Shown piece by piece: positions 41,839-52,805 of a stretch of 64,000 nt of DNA; within the stretch, counting starts at the first letter, position 1, and each line of letters opens with the position of its first letter. Under the pieces are notes generated by a model. The model was given only the letters and a program-made list of their open reading frames with translations, made no database searches and was not told the origin of the DNA. Location of the stretch: assembly GCA_003988855.1 (NCBI GenBank), contig QYAI01000048.1, forward strand, positions 142,628-206,627. The letters run 5' to 3'. The translations under genes were made by a program, and so were the position numbers. Source of the DNA: Arachnopeziza araneosa. Lineage: Eukaryota; Ascomycota; Leotiomycetes; Helotiales; Arachnopezizaceae.

Positions 41839-44109
41839 ATGTTACTTCAAAAGACCTCCTGGCGCATTAAGCAATTCATCTCACGCAAAGATACCAGTCA
41901 TGAAAACCTGGGCAACGACCCCGATGATGACAGCACGAGAGACGTTATTTTATCCGCCAACAATTCCAAGAGACATTCATGGTTATCACAGACCCCTTCT
42001 GAGATGGCAACACCTCTTCGAAGAGCCAGTAGCAATGCGACTTCACGAAAACTTCATCTTATGATACCGGAAAATGCAACTGCTTATTCATCAGCGACTT
42101 CTTTGTGCAGTTGCGATTGTGATCAACGCCAAAATACAAGTGGGCAACCTTTGTCCAAACCCTTGACATCAAAATCTCCACTAAATACTCTTTATCCACC
42201 TACAACATTGCCACCGACTCCTAGCGATGTCAAGAGATGGCAATCTATGTTCTCCGACCCTTTTGAAAAATCGACAGCGTCTGGTCTATCGGGTCCAAAC
42301 TCAACTCCTTCATCATCCACAACTATCACGTCAGGATCGATGCTTGATCTTAAAGAAGCGCTTGGAGAAATAGATCCAATGGACAATGACAAGACTCCAA
42401 CACAAAGTATGCAGTTTCGAGATGAATCGAACATACCTCTCGTATCCAACAACGTTGAACAATTGATACGAGAAACCGATGAAGCTTTTCAAGCTGTGGG
42501 AAGCGCATTAGCAGAAGCAAAGGCCATTTCCAACCAATGGTACGATGACGACGATGCGCCGATTGTCCGCAACTTCGCCTTATCTCGTGGTGTATCAAGA
42601 AAACCTCTTCGCACACCAGCTCCTTCTATCAAACCTATGATCGGGAGAAACATATCTGTCACTAAAACGAAAGCGAAGAAGACCAAATCCGTCAAGAGGA
42701 AAAACAATCTCTTTGGTAGAGCTTTACCAGATGTACCGCCCCCAGCTAATACGCCTTCACGATGGACGTTGATGGACGTGACAACGAACATGACGGATGT
42801 GTTCAGTGGAAAGATGTTCAGAACGGAGGTCGATGAGATGCTGACACCAGGTCGGATACAAAAGCTGAGAGAAGAAAAAGTTGAGGATGAACGTCCTAAA
42901 CCTGAGGATTTTTCAAGGAATGGAGAGACGAAAATTAGTACGCCTACAGAGCCATTTCAACTCAAAAGCGTGTCGAGCAGCATCAACGCCAATCTAGGTG
43001 AAGATCCATGTTCGGATTATTCTCCGCCTGGAAAAGAAAGCAAACCACTCTCGTTCCACTTCTCAAGAAAGACGGAATTCCCTCGTCGGAAAGAAAAGTT
43101 CCATACCCGGACTATTCACCCGCCAAACCAGCCAGGAATAAGAAAAGAAGCTGAAACAGCAATGACAATAAACGACCTAACATTCCCCTCACCACCACGA
43201 ACTCCCCATCGCCCATCAACTAGTTCCATCAGTTCCATCTCTCGAAATGCAAACCCCATAAGCGTACCACTCTTACCTACTATCCCGGAAATCTCACCGC
43301 TTAGTTTACCTCTCTTATCCTCTTCCTCATCTTTCTCCCATTCCAAAATTCAACCGTATCACCATTCGCACTCGAAAACTCAGCATTTCTCGCCTACACA
43401 AAGCCAAACACAAATACAAGAACAACAGGAACAACAAAAACCATATATTCTCCTCCCCTCCCCTCCATTCAGCGCTCTCTATCCACTATTCCTCCACAGT
43501 TCGATACGTGTAGAACGAATACTCCCCAAGAGCGAGAGAAAAGGTTCGTCTCCAGAAGGTGAGGCATTAGATTGGACGGCGTTTCAAATTGCTGTTTTAG
43601 GGACTGTGGGGGTGGGAGATGACTTGGTCGATATTGGATGGGACTTGGAATTGGAATCTGAAGCTGAGGAGCTTGTAGATTGGTTTGCCCAGTTTGGATT
43701 TCATGGCTATGGAAAGCTTGTTGATGAGGAGATTGCTGATGAAGCTCAAACTCAAACCGCTACCCTTCATCCACGACAAACAGATTCAACTCATTCAACA
43801 CCCAATATCTCTCCATCATCACATTCGTCATTACACCTACCGCAGCCAGTAAAAACATCGTTATCAACAACAGTCTCGTCCCTCACTTTTCTCCCGCAAC
43901 CCCGAAAATCCTCCTCAGCTAGCACATTCAGCCTCCCTCCATCACCAATGTTAGATTTTTCAGTCCAAGGCGAAGAAGGAGATTTCATACCAATGGGTTT
44001 CAATCTTGGTCATGATCTGGGCGATTTTTTGGATTGGGAGGGAAGGTATTTTAGGGTTGGCGAATGGGGGGAGCGATTGTTGCACGGAGTTGAAGGACGG
44101 AAGCAGTGA
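41839..44109 (+). CDS. Ser/Pro-rich orphan protein, 756 aa
   Basis: A single exon. Most of it is low-complexity Ser/Thr/Pro with many candidate proline-directed phosphosites (LPPTPSD, RTPAPS, FPSPPRTPHRPS). Two stretches look conserved or folded: residues about 300-350 (NLFGRALPDVPPPANTPSRW, then TDVFSGKMFRTEVDEMLTPG) and about 575-640 (LDWTAFQIAVLGTVGVGDDL, then ELVDWFAQFGFHGYGKLVDE). A basic patch (KTKAKKTKSVKRKN) near 280 could be a nuclear signal. I recognise no named family. Its long single frame with stable composition supports a real gene. Confidence 0.7.
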   Translation: MLLQKTSWRIKQFISRKDTSHENLGNDPDDDSTRDVILSANNSKRHSWLSQTPSEMATPLRRASSNATSRKLHLMIPENATAYSSATSLCSCDCDQRQNTSGQPLSKPLTSKSPLNTLYPPTTLPPTPSDVKRWQSMFSDPFEKSTASGLSGPNSTPSSSTTITSGSMLDLKEALGEIDPMDNDKTPTQSMQFRDESNIPLVSNNVEQLIRETDEAFQAVGSALAEAKAISNQWYDDDDAPIVRNFALSRGVSRKPLRTPAPSIKPMIGRNISVTKTKAKKTKSVKRKNNLFGRALPDVPPPANTPSRWTLMDVTTNMTDVFSGKMFRTEVDEMLTPGRIQKLREEKVEDERPKPEDFSRNGETKISTPTEPFQLKSVSSSINANLGEDPCSDYSPPGKESKPLSFHFSRKTEFPRRKEKFHTRTIHPPNQPGIRKEAETAMTINDLTFPSPPRTPHRPSTSSISSISRNANPISVPLLPTIPEISPLSLPLLSSSSSFSHSKIQPYHHSHSKTQHFSPTQSQTQIQEQQEQQKPYILLPSPPFSALYPLFLHSSIRVERILPKSERKGSSPEGEALDWTAFQIAVLGTVGVGDDLVDIGWDLELESEAEELVDWFAQFGFHGYGKLVDEEIADEAQTQTATLHPRQTDSTHSTPNISPSSHSSLHLPQPVKTSLSTTVSSLTFLPQPRKSSSASTFSLPPSPMLDFSVQGEEGDFIPMGFNLGHDLGDFLDWEGRYFRVGEWGERLLHGVEGRKQ

Positions 44110-44605
44110 TAAGACAGTAGAGAGAGGCATAGATATAGAGAATTCACTTCAGAATCTAGTTTTATCGAAATGGTAAACCTGTGTGCTAGGTGGGATGGTG
44201 GGCCAGGTTGACGGAGTGAATTGAGTATTTGGATGCTAGAGAATAAGAACAACACAGAAATGAGGAATATCAATCAGACATTCTTACATTCTTCCGATTT
44301 TGTCGTGTTACCTTTTGAAATTATCCTGGTAGCAAGAGCATAGCAACGCTTCTCGCTTAACTTTCAAAACAAAACACACACACAGCCTTTAAAGAATAGG
44401 TGCGTGCGTGGGGATCGGTCATGGGCGGACCTCGAGGGAATGTGAATTTTTGAACTCCGGGTTTTGATGGGGTATCTGGGTGGGAAATAGTATGTGGATG
44501 CGGTGCTAGGGTTGGGGAACTTTTTACTTCATGTGGGGATAAGTCTTTTCTTTGGGGAAGGTGAAATGCAAATCAGTGTGCATTCAAGTAATCTTGTCAA
44601 AACTT
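44110..44605. other. Intergenic
   Basis: Convergent 3' flanks. Nothing supported. Confidence 0.4.
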
Positions 44606-47351
44606 TCAAACAAGAGTGATATTTACAGTCACCGCACCTCCAATAAGATCAATCTTCCACCCGCCTCGCTCCATCTGTAATGATTTATCGACAATCGTTG
44701 GGACTTTCGAACTGACATTTGCCTTCTTCTCCATCCATAGAACCGCAACCAGAGCCTGTGCAGCACCAACCACTCCAGCAGGCGCTGTTGCAAGCACAAT
44801 TGCAATCTTACCACTACTAGCATCATATCTCAATTCCTGAATGGCTCCAGCATCAATCTCAAAGGCCCAACCCAACATTCCTAAATAAACCTTCCTCCTT
44901 ACCGCATCTCTCGGCCAAATCGTCAGATTCCCATTCTCCTCGATTGAATTCCCACCGAAGGCCTGGAGACCTAATTCAGGATCATCAATTACATAAACCC
45001 CGCTACCCATCACCAAACCCAAAAAACCCGGCCCATAATCTCCGCTATAAGCATCCCACTTCAACGTGTCCGGCCAAGAGTGGAAACTTGCGCTCGCGAA
45101 GCCGGACTGGTCAATGTTACTCAACGGAGCTGATGCTCCTGCGTAGCCCACACGGAGAGCGTAGAGGTCAGTAGGATTAGCTTGGAAATGAGAGAGAAGA
45201 GGTAAAGAATTGAGGGCTGAGCCATAATGATGGATTTGTCTCTCGATTCGTTGTAGTTTTCCGCCGTAGATGTTATCCCAATAACGCCTGGTATTACCAT
45301 TCCATCCCCAGTGCGCCACCGTGGGTGTGTAGCCTAGGATTGAGGAGATGGTTTTAGAGGATGTGGTGGTGAGATTGAAGTAGCTGGTGGGAGTCAGCGC
45401 GGTTTAGCATGAGATAGGTAAAGGGAGGGGCTTACGAGGTCCAGTAATAGACTCCTTCTTGGCCGGTAGAGTCCCAAGCCATCTCGCTACCATAAGGAAC
45501 GGCTTGTGTAGACCATAAGACTGCTCGTGTTTTCATCAAGGCTGACATTGTTGAGGCTTGAGAAGTCAGGTTTTCTCGTTGGAGGTCTTGCAGAAGAGAT
45601 CCTAGGACTGTTTCGCCCATGAGTCCTACATCAGCATAACCGGTGTTTGCGCGTCCTTGTTTGTTGGTGCCGAAACAGTAGACGACAGTTTGATAAGCTT
45701 GGTTTAAATACCACTGCCAGTTCTGTTCCGTGACAAGTTTTGGATAGGCTCGAGCGACTCGATACATAGACCAATATGCCGCAATAACATGGACGTAATC
45801 ATATGATCGTGTAGTATCATATGCAGCAGCTCTGTTCCAACTCCACCAGTTTCCCCAGTTAATAACTGAGCTGTAGCTGAACGAGATAGCGTTTGGTTGG
45901 TAAAAGAAGACACTTTTTCGAACACTGAAATCAGGTTGATGGATGTTTCCCCAGAGAACTTTGTTGACGAATTGTTCGAGCTTTCCAACTTCCGTGGCAT
46001 TTGGTTGAGCGGCTTGCTTCACTGTCGCTGCTAACCATGATCCGGCTCCTGCTTCGTCACTCAATCCTGCGATCCAGGCTCGTGCCTCTTGTGTAACTTG
46101 GCTATTTACCGAGCGATCATACGAAATTACTGATGGAGATCTTTTGAAAGGGTCGGAACTATTTGCAAACCATTGAGATGTTGTAAGAAAGTTTCCTAGA
46201 TTTGAAAGGACTGTAGGCGCCGAGTCTGTGATGTAGTAGTGAACAACATTTGTTTTATTGTCTGAATGTTGAATTTCAACTCGAATACGCCCCCACGTCG
46301 ATAGATTTGGTATTAGCTTATACACGCCCGTAGCTACGGAGGAAATATCAAAAGCTCCTGCGGGATCAATACTTATGGAAGAAACCGAAGCATTATGGTA
46401 AACCTGGAGAGTGGCATTCGTGTCTATAGGAATGATGTACCCTGGAATTCCAGTTACGAATGGTGTATCTGTATGTCTGATCACTGACTCGATACTCTGA
46501 ATGTCTGGCGCTACTGAGAATCTTAGCCCTAAAGTGATGGACTGTCCAGGAGACAAAGTCCTCGAAGTTCCAGGATTCCAAGGAGTTGTCCCATTCCATT
46601 CATTTTCAGCATACGCTTTAGAAAAGACTTCCCAGGAGTAGAAACCCTCAAATGTTTGACTCTGGTAAGATAGGCTAGTCGTGGTGTCTTCTGTCAGAAA
46701 TCTCCAAGCCTCGAGTGGAGTCTTGCCCAAAGGAGTCACAACAAGTGCAGGGCCAGTTCCAGAAAGTGGGGCGACTCGTAAATAACCTCCATCCAAGCCA
46801 ATGTTTGGATCTGTCAATGAGCACTTTGTCTCAGTATCAAGAGCTGTTCTACTTGTGAAAATACTATTAAACTCGATGGGAAATCCAAAGGCCCCTAATT
46901 CGATGGATGTGGTCGCTGTGTTCAAGATAGAGACGGAAAGCGTAACAGCTCCTCCATCGGTCCCCCAAGCTCTTGTTATGTTAAGAGGAACACTTTTAGG
47001 CAAGGTTGGAGATAAATTTGATACAGATAGCGATCCTTCAGTAGGAGGCAATATGAGAACTGCGGCTCGTTTTGTAGCGGTATCTACCGTCGTCCATGCT
47101 ACATCTTTAACTTTTCGATATCGTAGCGTAACATCCCCCAAGTGATAATTCCCATTCGCAGAGCGATTTGACAAATAATCGAATGGTGAAAAGTCAAAAG
47201 TGGGCAGTTGCTTTGGTGATAATGAAGCAAGCGTTTGAGAAGACTTGTCTAACTTGAAACTGAATTCCGAAGAGTTGAAAGAGACATATTGACTAGAAAC
47301 AAAAGGGGCAATGAGGCTGAGAATCCCGAATGATTGTATAAGGAAACCCAT
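44606..47351 (-). CDS. Secreted DUF5695 protein, likely glycan-associated
   Basis: Two exons, 45436..47351 and 44606..45383, give 897 aa. The 52-bp intron (GTAAGC...CCCACCAG) splits a Ser codon and joins YYWTS to YFNLTTT in frame. The signal peptide is MGFLIQSFGILSLIAPFVSS. The N-terminal half is beta-rich; the C-terminal half, from about residue 400, is helical and aromatic-rich (NWGNWWSWNRAAAYD, YVHVIAAYWSMYRVAR, then VAHWGWNGN), like an (alpha/alpha)6 toroid of carbohydrate-active enzymes. Many N-glycosylation sequons are present. I place it in DUF5695, a fungal extracellular family without proven activity. It is divergent from the GH127 gene, suggesting a shared role in glycan breakdown. 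Confidence 0.8.
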
Positions 47352-48365
47352 GACTTGAGATAGGAGTGATTGCTCCTCATCAATTCGAGGCGGGCAAAAT
47401 TGGTCTTCGCGGAACGAGAAAATAAAAACCGCTGAATGTCAATGCTCGTCCTAAACAAGCACTTGAAATTTAAAATGCGGAGCTCTTAGATGCTCATATT
47501 TTATTGTCTAGAGTTTTTATCGGCTTTAGTAGAGTAAAGATTGTGGTATTTGAGTTTCGACTTCACGATTTGCTGACGCTTTGGCGAAGACGAATTTCGA
47601 CCGCCTCGGTTCTCATATATCTTTCACTCCAATGATATATGGCCTGAAAAGTGCTTGCTCCGCTCGTATTACCTAGGTTATAATACGCCGGACAGCCAGA
47701 TCTTTGACGGTAAATCCTGAGATTCTGTTGGTGCGCCTGGATATCTTTGCAGATAGCAGATCGCTTCGGGTTATTTGGGCCATTGGTGGATGTTTAATAA
47801 CGCTGCCTTTTTGGGTTGTCCTGAATACATTTTGAGAGCCTGCAACCGTTAAGTGCAACGTTAAATTCCCCGCACTATCCATGAAGATACGGTAAAGTAT
47901 GAAGTGATAAGCTGGGATTCACAAGCGTAAGTATTTAGATGGGTTGAGGTCAAGATGAAGGTGTTTAGGCGCTCACTTGCTGAGTCAGCCATTCCTGAAC
48001 AACTTCCCTCCGCAAGTTCAGAAGATCTCTGATGAAGCAGATTTAAAAACACCAACAACAATGAGTCAAGTGAAGATCTAGCTGACATGCGATAATACTC
48101 CACCCCTGCCATTCGAAGAGGGGATGTTGCCTCCTCGGCTGTGGCTGTTTATGCCTGCATTGATATCTATCACAACCTTGTCTCCGACTAGGATTGAGCA
48201 ATCTCCTAGCATACATTGATTGTTTCTAGGATATTCTCGTGGTACTTTAACCTCCAAGCGATAGCTATTCATGTGCTTGTCAGTCAATATGTATCAAAAG
48301 CTTGCTTCCCTCATTACCGCAGTCGGTTGGGAGTACCATACCTCTTGACATAGCGACTGAAAAAT
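47352..48365. promoter_or_regulatory. 1-kb divergent promoter region of two secreted glycan genes
   Basis: This separates the DUF5695 and GH127 starts. No credible coding frame. One CreA-type core (GCGGGG on the minus strand, 47868-47873) fits carbon-catabolite control, but a single 6-bp match is weak. Confidence 0.4.
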
Positions 48366-50677
48366 ATGCGCCAATTTCTTTTTGCTACTATTGTTTCTAC
48401 ATTTCTTTTAAATTCCGGAATTGAAGCTTCATCAGGTGCTTGTATGTTATTTATCCGCTTTGAAGTCAAGACTCACACAGTCAGTGCTTCCATATGTCTT
48501 CGACCCGATCCCGTTGGGTTCTATCAAACCTCAAGGATGGATGAAAGATCAGATTCAACTGATGGCGGATGGCTTGGGTGGACATCATTATGATTTCTTT
48601 TCTTATGTCCATAATAGCACCTGGATTGGCGGAACCATCGAGTATTCTAATCTGGATGAAGCTTGGCCCTACTGGTTTAATTCGATTGTGCCTCTCGCAT
48701 ATGGCTCAGATGACCAACGACTGAAGAACCAAGTTAATACTTCTATCGAGTACATTCTATCTCATCAATTTGAGGATGGCTGGATTGGTCCGGAAAGCAC
48801 CCCTCAGACCAGATTATTTTGGCCAAGAACCCTTGTGCTGTTGGGTCTTACTCAATTCTTGGAAGCAGCACCAAAGCAAGCATCTTTTGTTCTACCTCAT
48901 ATTTACAAATTCTTAGAGTTATCGAGAACTATGCTAGCAGACGATTACTTGGGTTATGTAGGAAGAAATGATAGCGTATTTGACTACCACTGGGGTATCG
49001 TAAGATCTCAGGATATGATTCTCGGCCTTCAGTGGTTATATGACAAGTGTGCTCTGGAATCCTGCCATTTTGGGTTGAACTGATTTGAAATAGCTACCCC
49101 GAAGGAAATGAACAACTCTTGCTGGACGTGATGAAGTATTTCAATGATGCTGCGTGGGATTGGGCATACTTTTATAGTGAAGGCGTGTTCCCCAAGGCTG
49201 ATTTAGACCTCGACCCGCCAGCTAACGCAGATCTCTTTTGGTATTATCACGGAGTAAATTCAGCTATGGGTCTCAAGGCTGGTGCTGTAGTGAGAAGATT
49301 CACGCACAACGACACGCTGTTAGATAGCACACGAAGAGGCTACAATTGGACCTTTCAGTATCATGGTTCGCCAAGTGGAACTAGTCAGTATAGTCTTCTT
49401 TAACTGGAACTTTTAAAAGCGATTGATTAAAAGAGTTTGAGACTTAACTAATACTGATAGTCATTGGTGATGAACCATGGAGCGGCTTATCTCCTACCAG
49501 AGGCTCAGAACTGTGTACCACAGTTGAGACGATGTTCTCTCTGGGATATCTTTATCGTGCGCTAGGTGATTCAGCATTTGCAGACCATGCAGAGCTAGCA
49601 GCTTTCAATGCTTTACCAGCAGCTGTTACACCAGATTGGTGGGCTCACCAATATATGACTGAGATCAACCAGGTAAGATTTTTGCTTAAGTTAGAAAAGA
49701 GGGATGCTAATTGATAAAGCCATTCTCGCACAACTTGGCAGGGAATCCCTTCGCAAATGTAAACACTCTCGGTCAGACTTTTGGACTGGAACCCAATTAT
49801 CCTTGCTGCACTGTAAACCATCCCCAAGGGTATGTTCATTCAAACCAATAGCCGTTCAATTGCTCAGAGGTTTAGATATCCCAAATTTCTTGCTTCAGCC
49901 TATGTCAAAGTAGGAAGCAATGGAATTGGGCACGCAGCTCTTTTCCCTTCGACCCTAACTACAACTCTAGGCAACAATTCAGTAGCTATCAACTGCTCAA
50001 CAAACTATCCATTCGCCAACACCATTTCTTATACCATCACCACGAAAGCACCATTTTCATTCTACATACGAGTTCCCTCCTGGGCCGTTCCAAATGCATC
50101 CACACTCATTCTCAACAACATCAATCAACCCCTAACTCCTGATCCTTCGACAAGAATGCACACACTTTCCATCCCAACTGGCGCCTCCAAAATAATCTAC
50201 ACTCTCTCGGCTAACATCCGCATCGTCCCCCGACAACGAGACAGCATCAACATCTACTATGGCGCCCTCCTTTACGCAATCTCCATCCCCGCTGCTGTAA
50301 CATCCGGCCCCGCAAAAGATTCATTCTCTCAAAAACCCCTAGCTGCACAGTTCACGACACCACGCTCCCGAGATTATACCATGGAGAACACCACTGCTTG
50401 GAACATCGCGATTGATCCCACTACTCTGAAATATGTTTCTACCTCTGATGCAGCTACGGCCAAACTCCCGAGCCCGATTTGGGATTATGGAGCACCACCA
50501 GGAGTAATAACGGCCGTGGGGTGTTATATCGATTGGCCGATTGAGAAGGGCGTCCCAGCTGATCCGCCAAAGCTAGCAAGTAGGGTTTGTTCGGGGGCGG
50601 TGTTTGAGGTCACTCTGGTGCCGTATGGGAGTGCTAGGTTGCATATGGCTGAGTTACCGACGGTGACACTTGGCTAG
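48366..50677 (+). CDS. Secreted GH127/DUF1680-like glycoside hydrolase (beta-L-arabinofuranosidase family)
   Basis: Six exons: join(48366..48435,48485..49046,49094..49383,49461..49672,49720..49829,49876..50677), 681 aa. A signal peptide (MRQFLFATIVSTFLLNSGIEASS) is followed by the DUF1680 N-terminal block GSIKPQGWMKDQIQLMADGL. The (alpha/alpha)6 barrel carries RGSELCTTVETMFSLGYLYR (the family's acidic catalytic segment) and YPCCTVNHPQG, where GH127 enzymes place the paired cysteines around the active-site zinc. A beta-rich C-terminal region follows. Bacterial members release beta-L-arabinofuranose; fungal activity is inferred. The fourth intron must end at GATAAAG (49719) and the fifth at TTTAG (49875) to keep the frame. 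Earlier AG sites break it. Confidence 0.88.
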
Positions 50678-51066
50678 TGAGGCAGAGAATTCAGCGAGGA
50701 AAAGGATACAGAATGTTCAAGTACGGATAACTTGCCTGAAAGCTCCTTCTGTTTTGAATTCAGTGCAACTTGATTGAAGATGATATCATGGGATATAAGT
50801 CTACAGTAAGCCGCGAGAGGTTAGTAGTATAGCTTGAAAGACGAGATGAAACTATAGCATTACCATGTCTTGAAGGTCCTTGCAAATAGCAAATTGAGCA
50901 AGGAATATCAGTCTTTAATATTGCCGTTATAGATAAGAAAACAAGCATATTGCTCGGAGACAGGAGACATGCAAGTTTTGAGCAGGCTATAACAAGGTAT
51001 AATTTGGATCTGGGTCTATGCTAGTAATAATTTAAATGTATTTGTAGTTAAATATCAAAACTCTAG
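50678..51066. other. Intergenic
   Basis: Convergent 3' flanks between GH127 and ATG6. Nothing supported. Confidence 0.4.
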
Positions 51067-52635
51067 TTATACACCTCGCCTGCCACCAGCAGCATTAACA
51101 TTACTTGCATGAGCCAATAAGAATTTGCAGCACGTCAATGTAAACTTGCAAGCTCGACTCCAGGCATCATCCTGTGCAATGCCCAGCTTAATGCTCACAT
51201 CTCCGATCTTTTCCCCCTCAATCTTATAAGGTAGTGTGAGACCTCTTCCAGTATCAGAGTTTCTGGCTGTTTCCTTCTCAACAAATGACCCTAGCTGCCG
51301 CATGCATTCGAGGAAGGCTACCATAGCGATATCGAAGTGACGATGCATGAAAGTGAGCCCTAGGGGCATATCACCAGAGGAGTGTAGTTCCAAGATGCTC
51401 TTCTTGGGAGGTTTAGCATTAGGTATGCGTTGAGACCCGCTGCGAGAATTGGAAGGCGAAGGATTCTCGTATTTTATTATTCGTGATGTAGAGCCCATTG
51501 GCTGGAGTTCATAACCTTGGAATTTATATCCTAATCGGTCTGCGACTGTTTGCAAAAGCAAGACCGTATGTCCCCATGCAGCGTTTATCTCAGGCCAGTC
51601 CACAGGGACGTTAGACAATCGTCCTAGACGAAGCCCATTGATAGTTCCAAACTTTCCGTCATGACTAATGCAAAAAGTATCGTTATAAACGTTGGTTCTT
51701 TGTAGCTTTTCGAGTAATTGGCTGTCGTGATCGTATTGCAGGTTGATACTGTCCCTTACGTTTTGAAACTCGGCCAACTTCATAGCAAAAGCATTTCGTT
51801 CGCTCCAGAATTTCTCCTCTTCAAGATCCAATGCGCGAGCTTCTTCCTCTAATGCGGCGATTTCGTCATCCACTTCATCCTTCTCTTTCTCCAACTTCTT
51901 TAGCTCTTCAATTGCAGCATCTTCGTCTCGTCGTGCTTTGGCCAGTGCCTCTTGAGATTCTTTAATCTCATCCTCGGTCGGTATATCCGCATTAACTTGT
52001 TTTAAGAATCCAACATAAGCATCTCTTTCTTTTGTTGAAGCTTCCAGCCGTCTTTGTAAACCCGCCACCAACAATTCTGTGCATTCAACACAAACAGGAT
52101 GATCGATATCTGATCGTGCCGATAGTACTTCAAAGAGTCTCGAAGCTCTCTCCATATCCTGTGACATTGCTTTCGCCTCCTCGTGTGTTCCATCAAATCC
52201 AGTATTTCCTTCATACCGCTGATTCTTCGGATTTGTATCCTCTGGAGATTTGACAATTGATGGAGGTACAACTTGTGACTCTGTAAGCATCACAAATGAC
52301 ATGGCGGGGTTACCCAGTCCGCCCCTTAAGGTATCAGACATATTATCATGACGTCGTGGCGGTGTTATATGTCGCTTAAAGGTCGGGGATGGGGCATTCT
52401 TGGAGACTCGATCGTAGAGCTGCTTTCTTTCTTGGGGATATGATGCCCGAGATGGAGGTATATTCTTTGGGTGTTGGTTTGCAGAAGCTCCTAAAAGCAT
52501 TTAGCAGTTGACCTGGAGAACAAGCTCAAACATACCGACTAGCAGGTCAAAAGCCGCAGGATTTAGATCCTCTAAGGAGCTGTCCAGCTTTAAAGGCGTA
52601 CGACATTTTTGACAATACATCTTGGGCGATTCCAT
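51067..52635 (-). CDS. ATG6: Beclin-1 / Atg6 / Vps30, PI3-kinase complex subunit
   Basis: Two exons, 52536..52635 and 51067..52490, give 507 aa. The 45-bp intron is GTATGT...GCTTTTAG. The first exon encodes the fungal signature MYCQKCRTPLKLDSSLEDL with a CxxC; a second CVEC lies near residue 170. A long acidic coiled coil (about 175-285, ALAKARRDEDAAIEELKKLE region) leads into the BARA domain (about 300-507), which contains FGTINGLRLGRL and the aromatic-finger region near GDMPLGLTFMHRHFDIAM. The protein scaffolds Vps34 complexes I (autophagy) and II (vacuolar sorting). Divergent from the SCM3 gene. Confidence 0.95.
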
Positions 52636-52805
52636 CGAGAATCGAGTAACAAAGGTTGTTTACATCATACGTAGAGTCTCCTTTGTGTTCTGCATATTTC
52701 AATGATGTCCTGCCTTGTGCTCACAAGGCTGATTCCGTAGCCCCGCGCTAGTCTCGAATAGGATCTTTGCGAAACAACCGCGATCGCGTCGCGTCGGTCG
52801 CAGAC
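52636..52805. promoter_or_regulatory. Short bidirectional promoter (ATG6 / SCM3)
   Basis: Only 170 bp separate the start codons at 52635 (-) and 52806 (+). GC-rich with CGCGATCGCGTCGCG-like sequence near 52787-52797. No specific factor site assigned. Confidence 0.5.
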
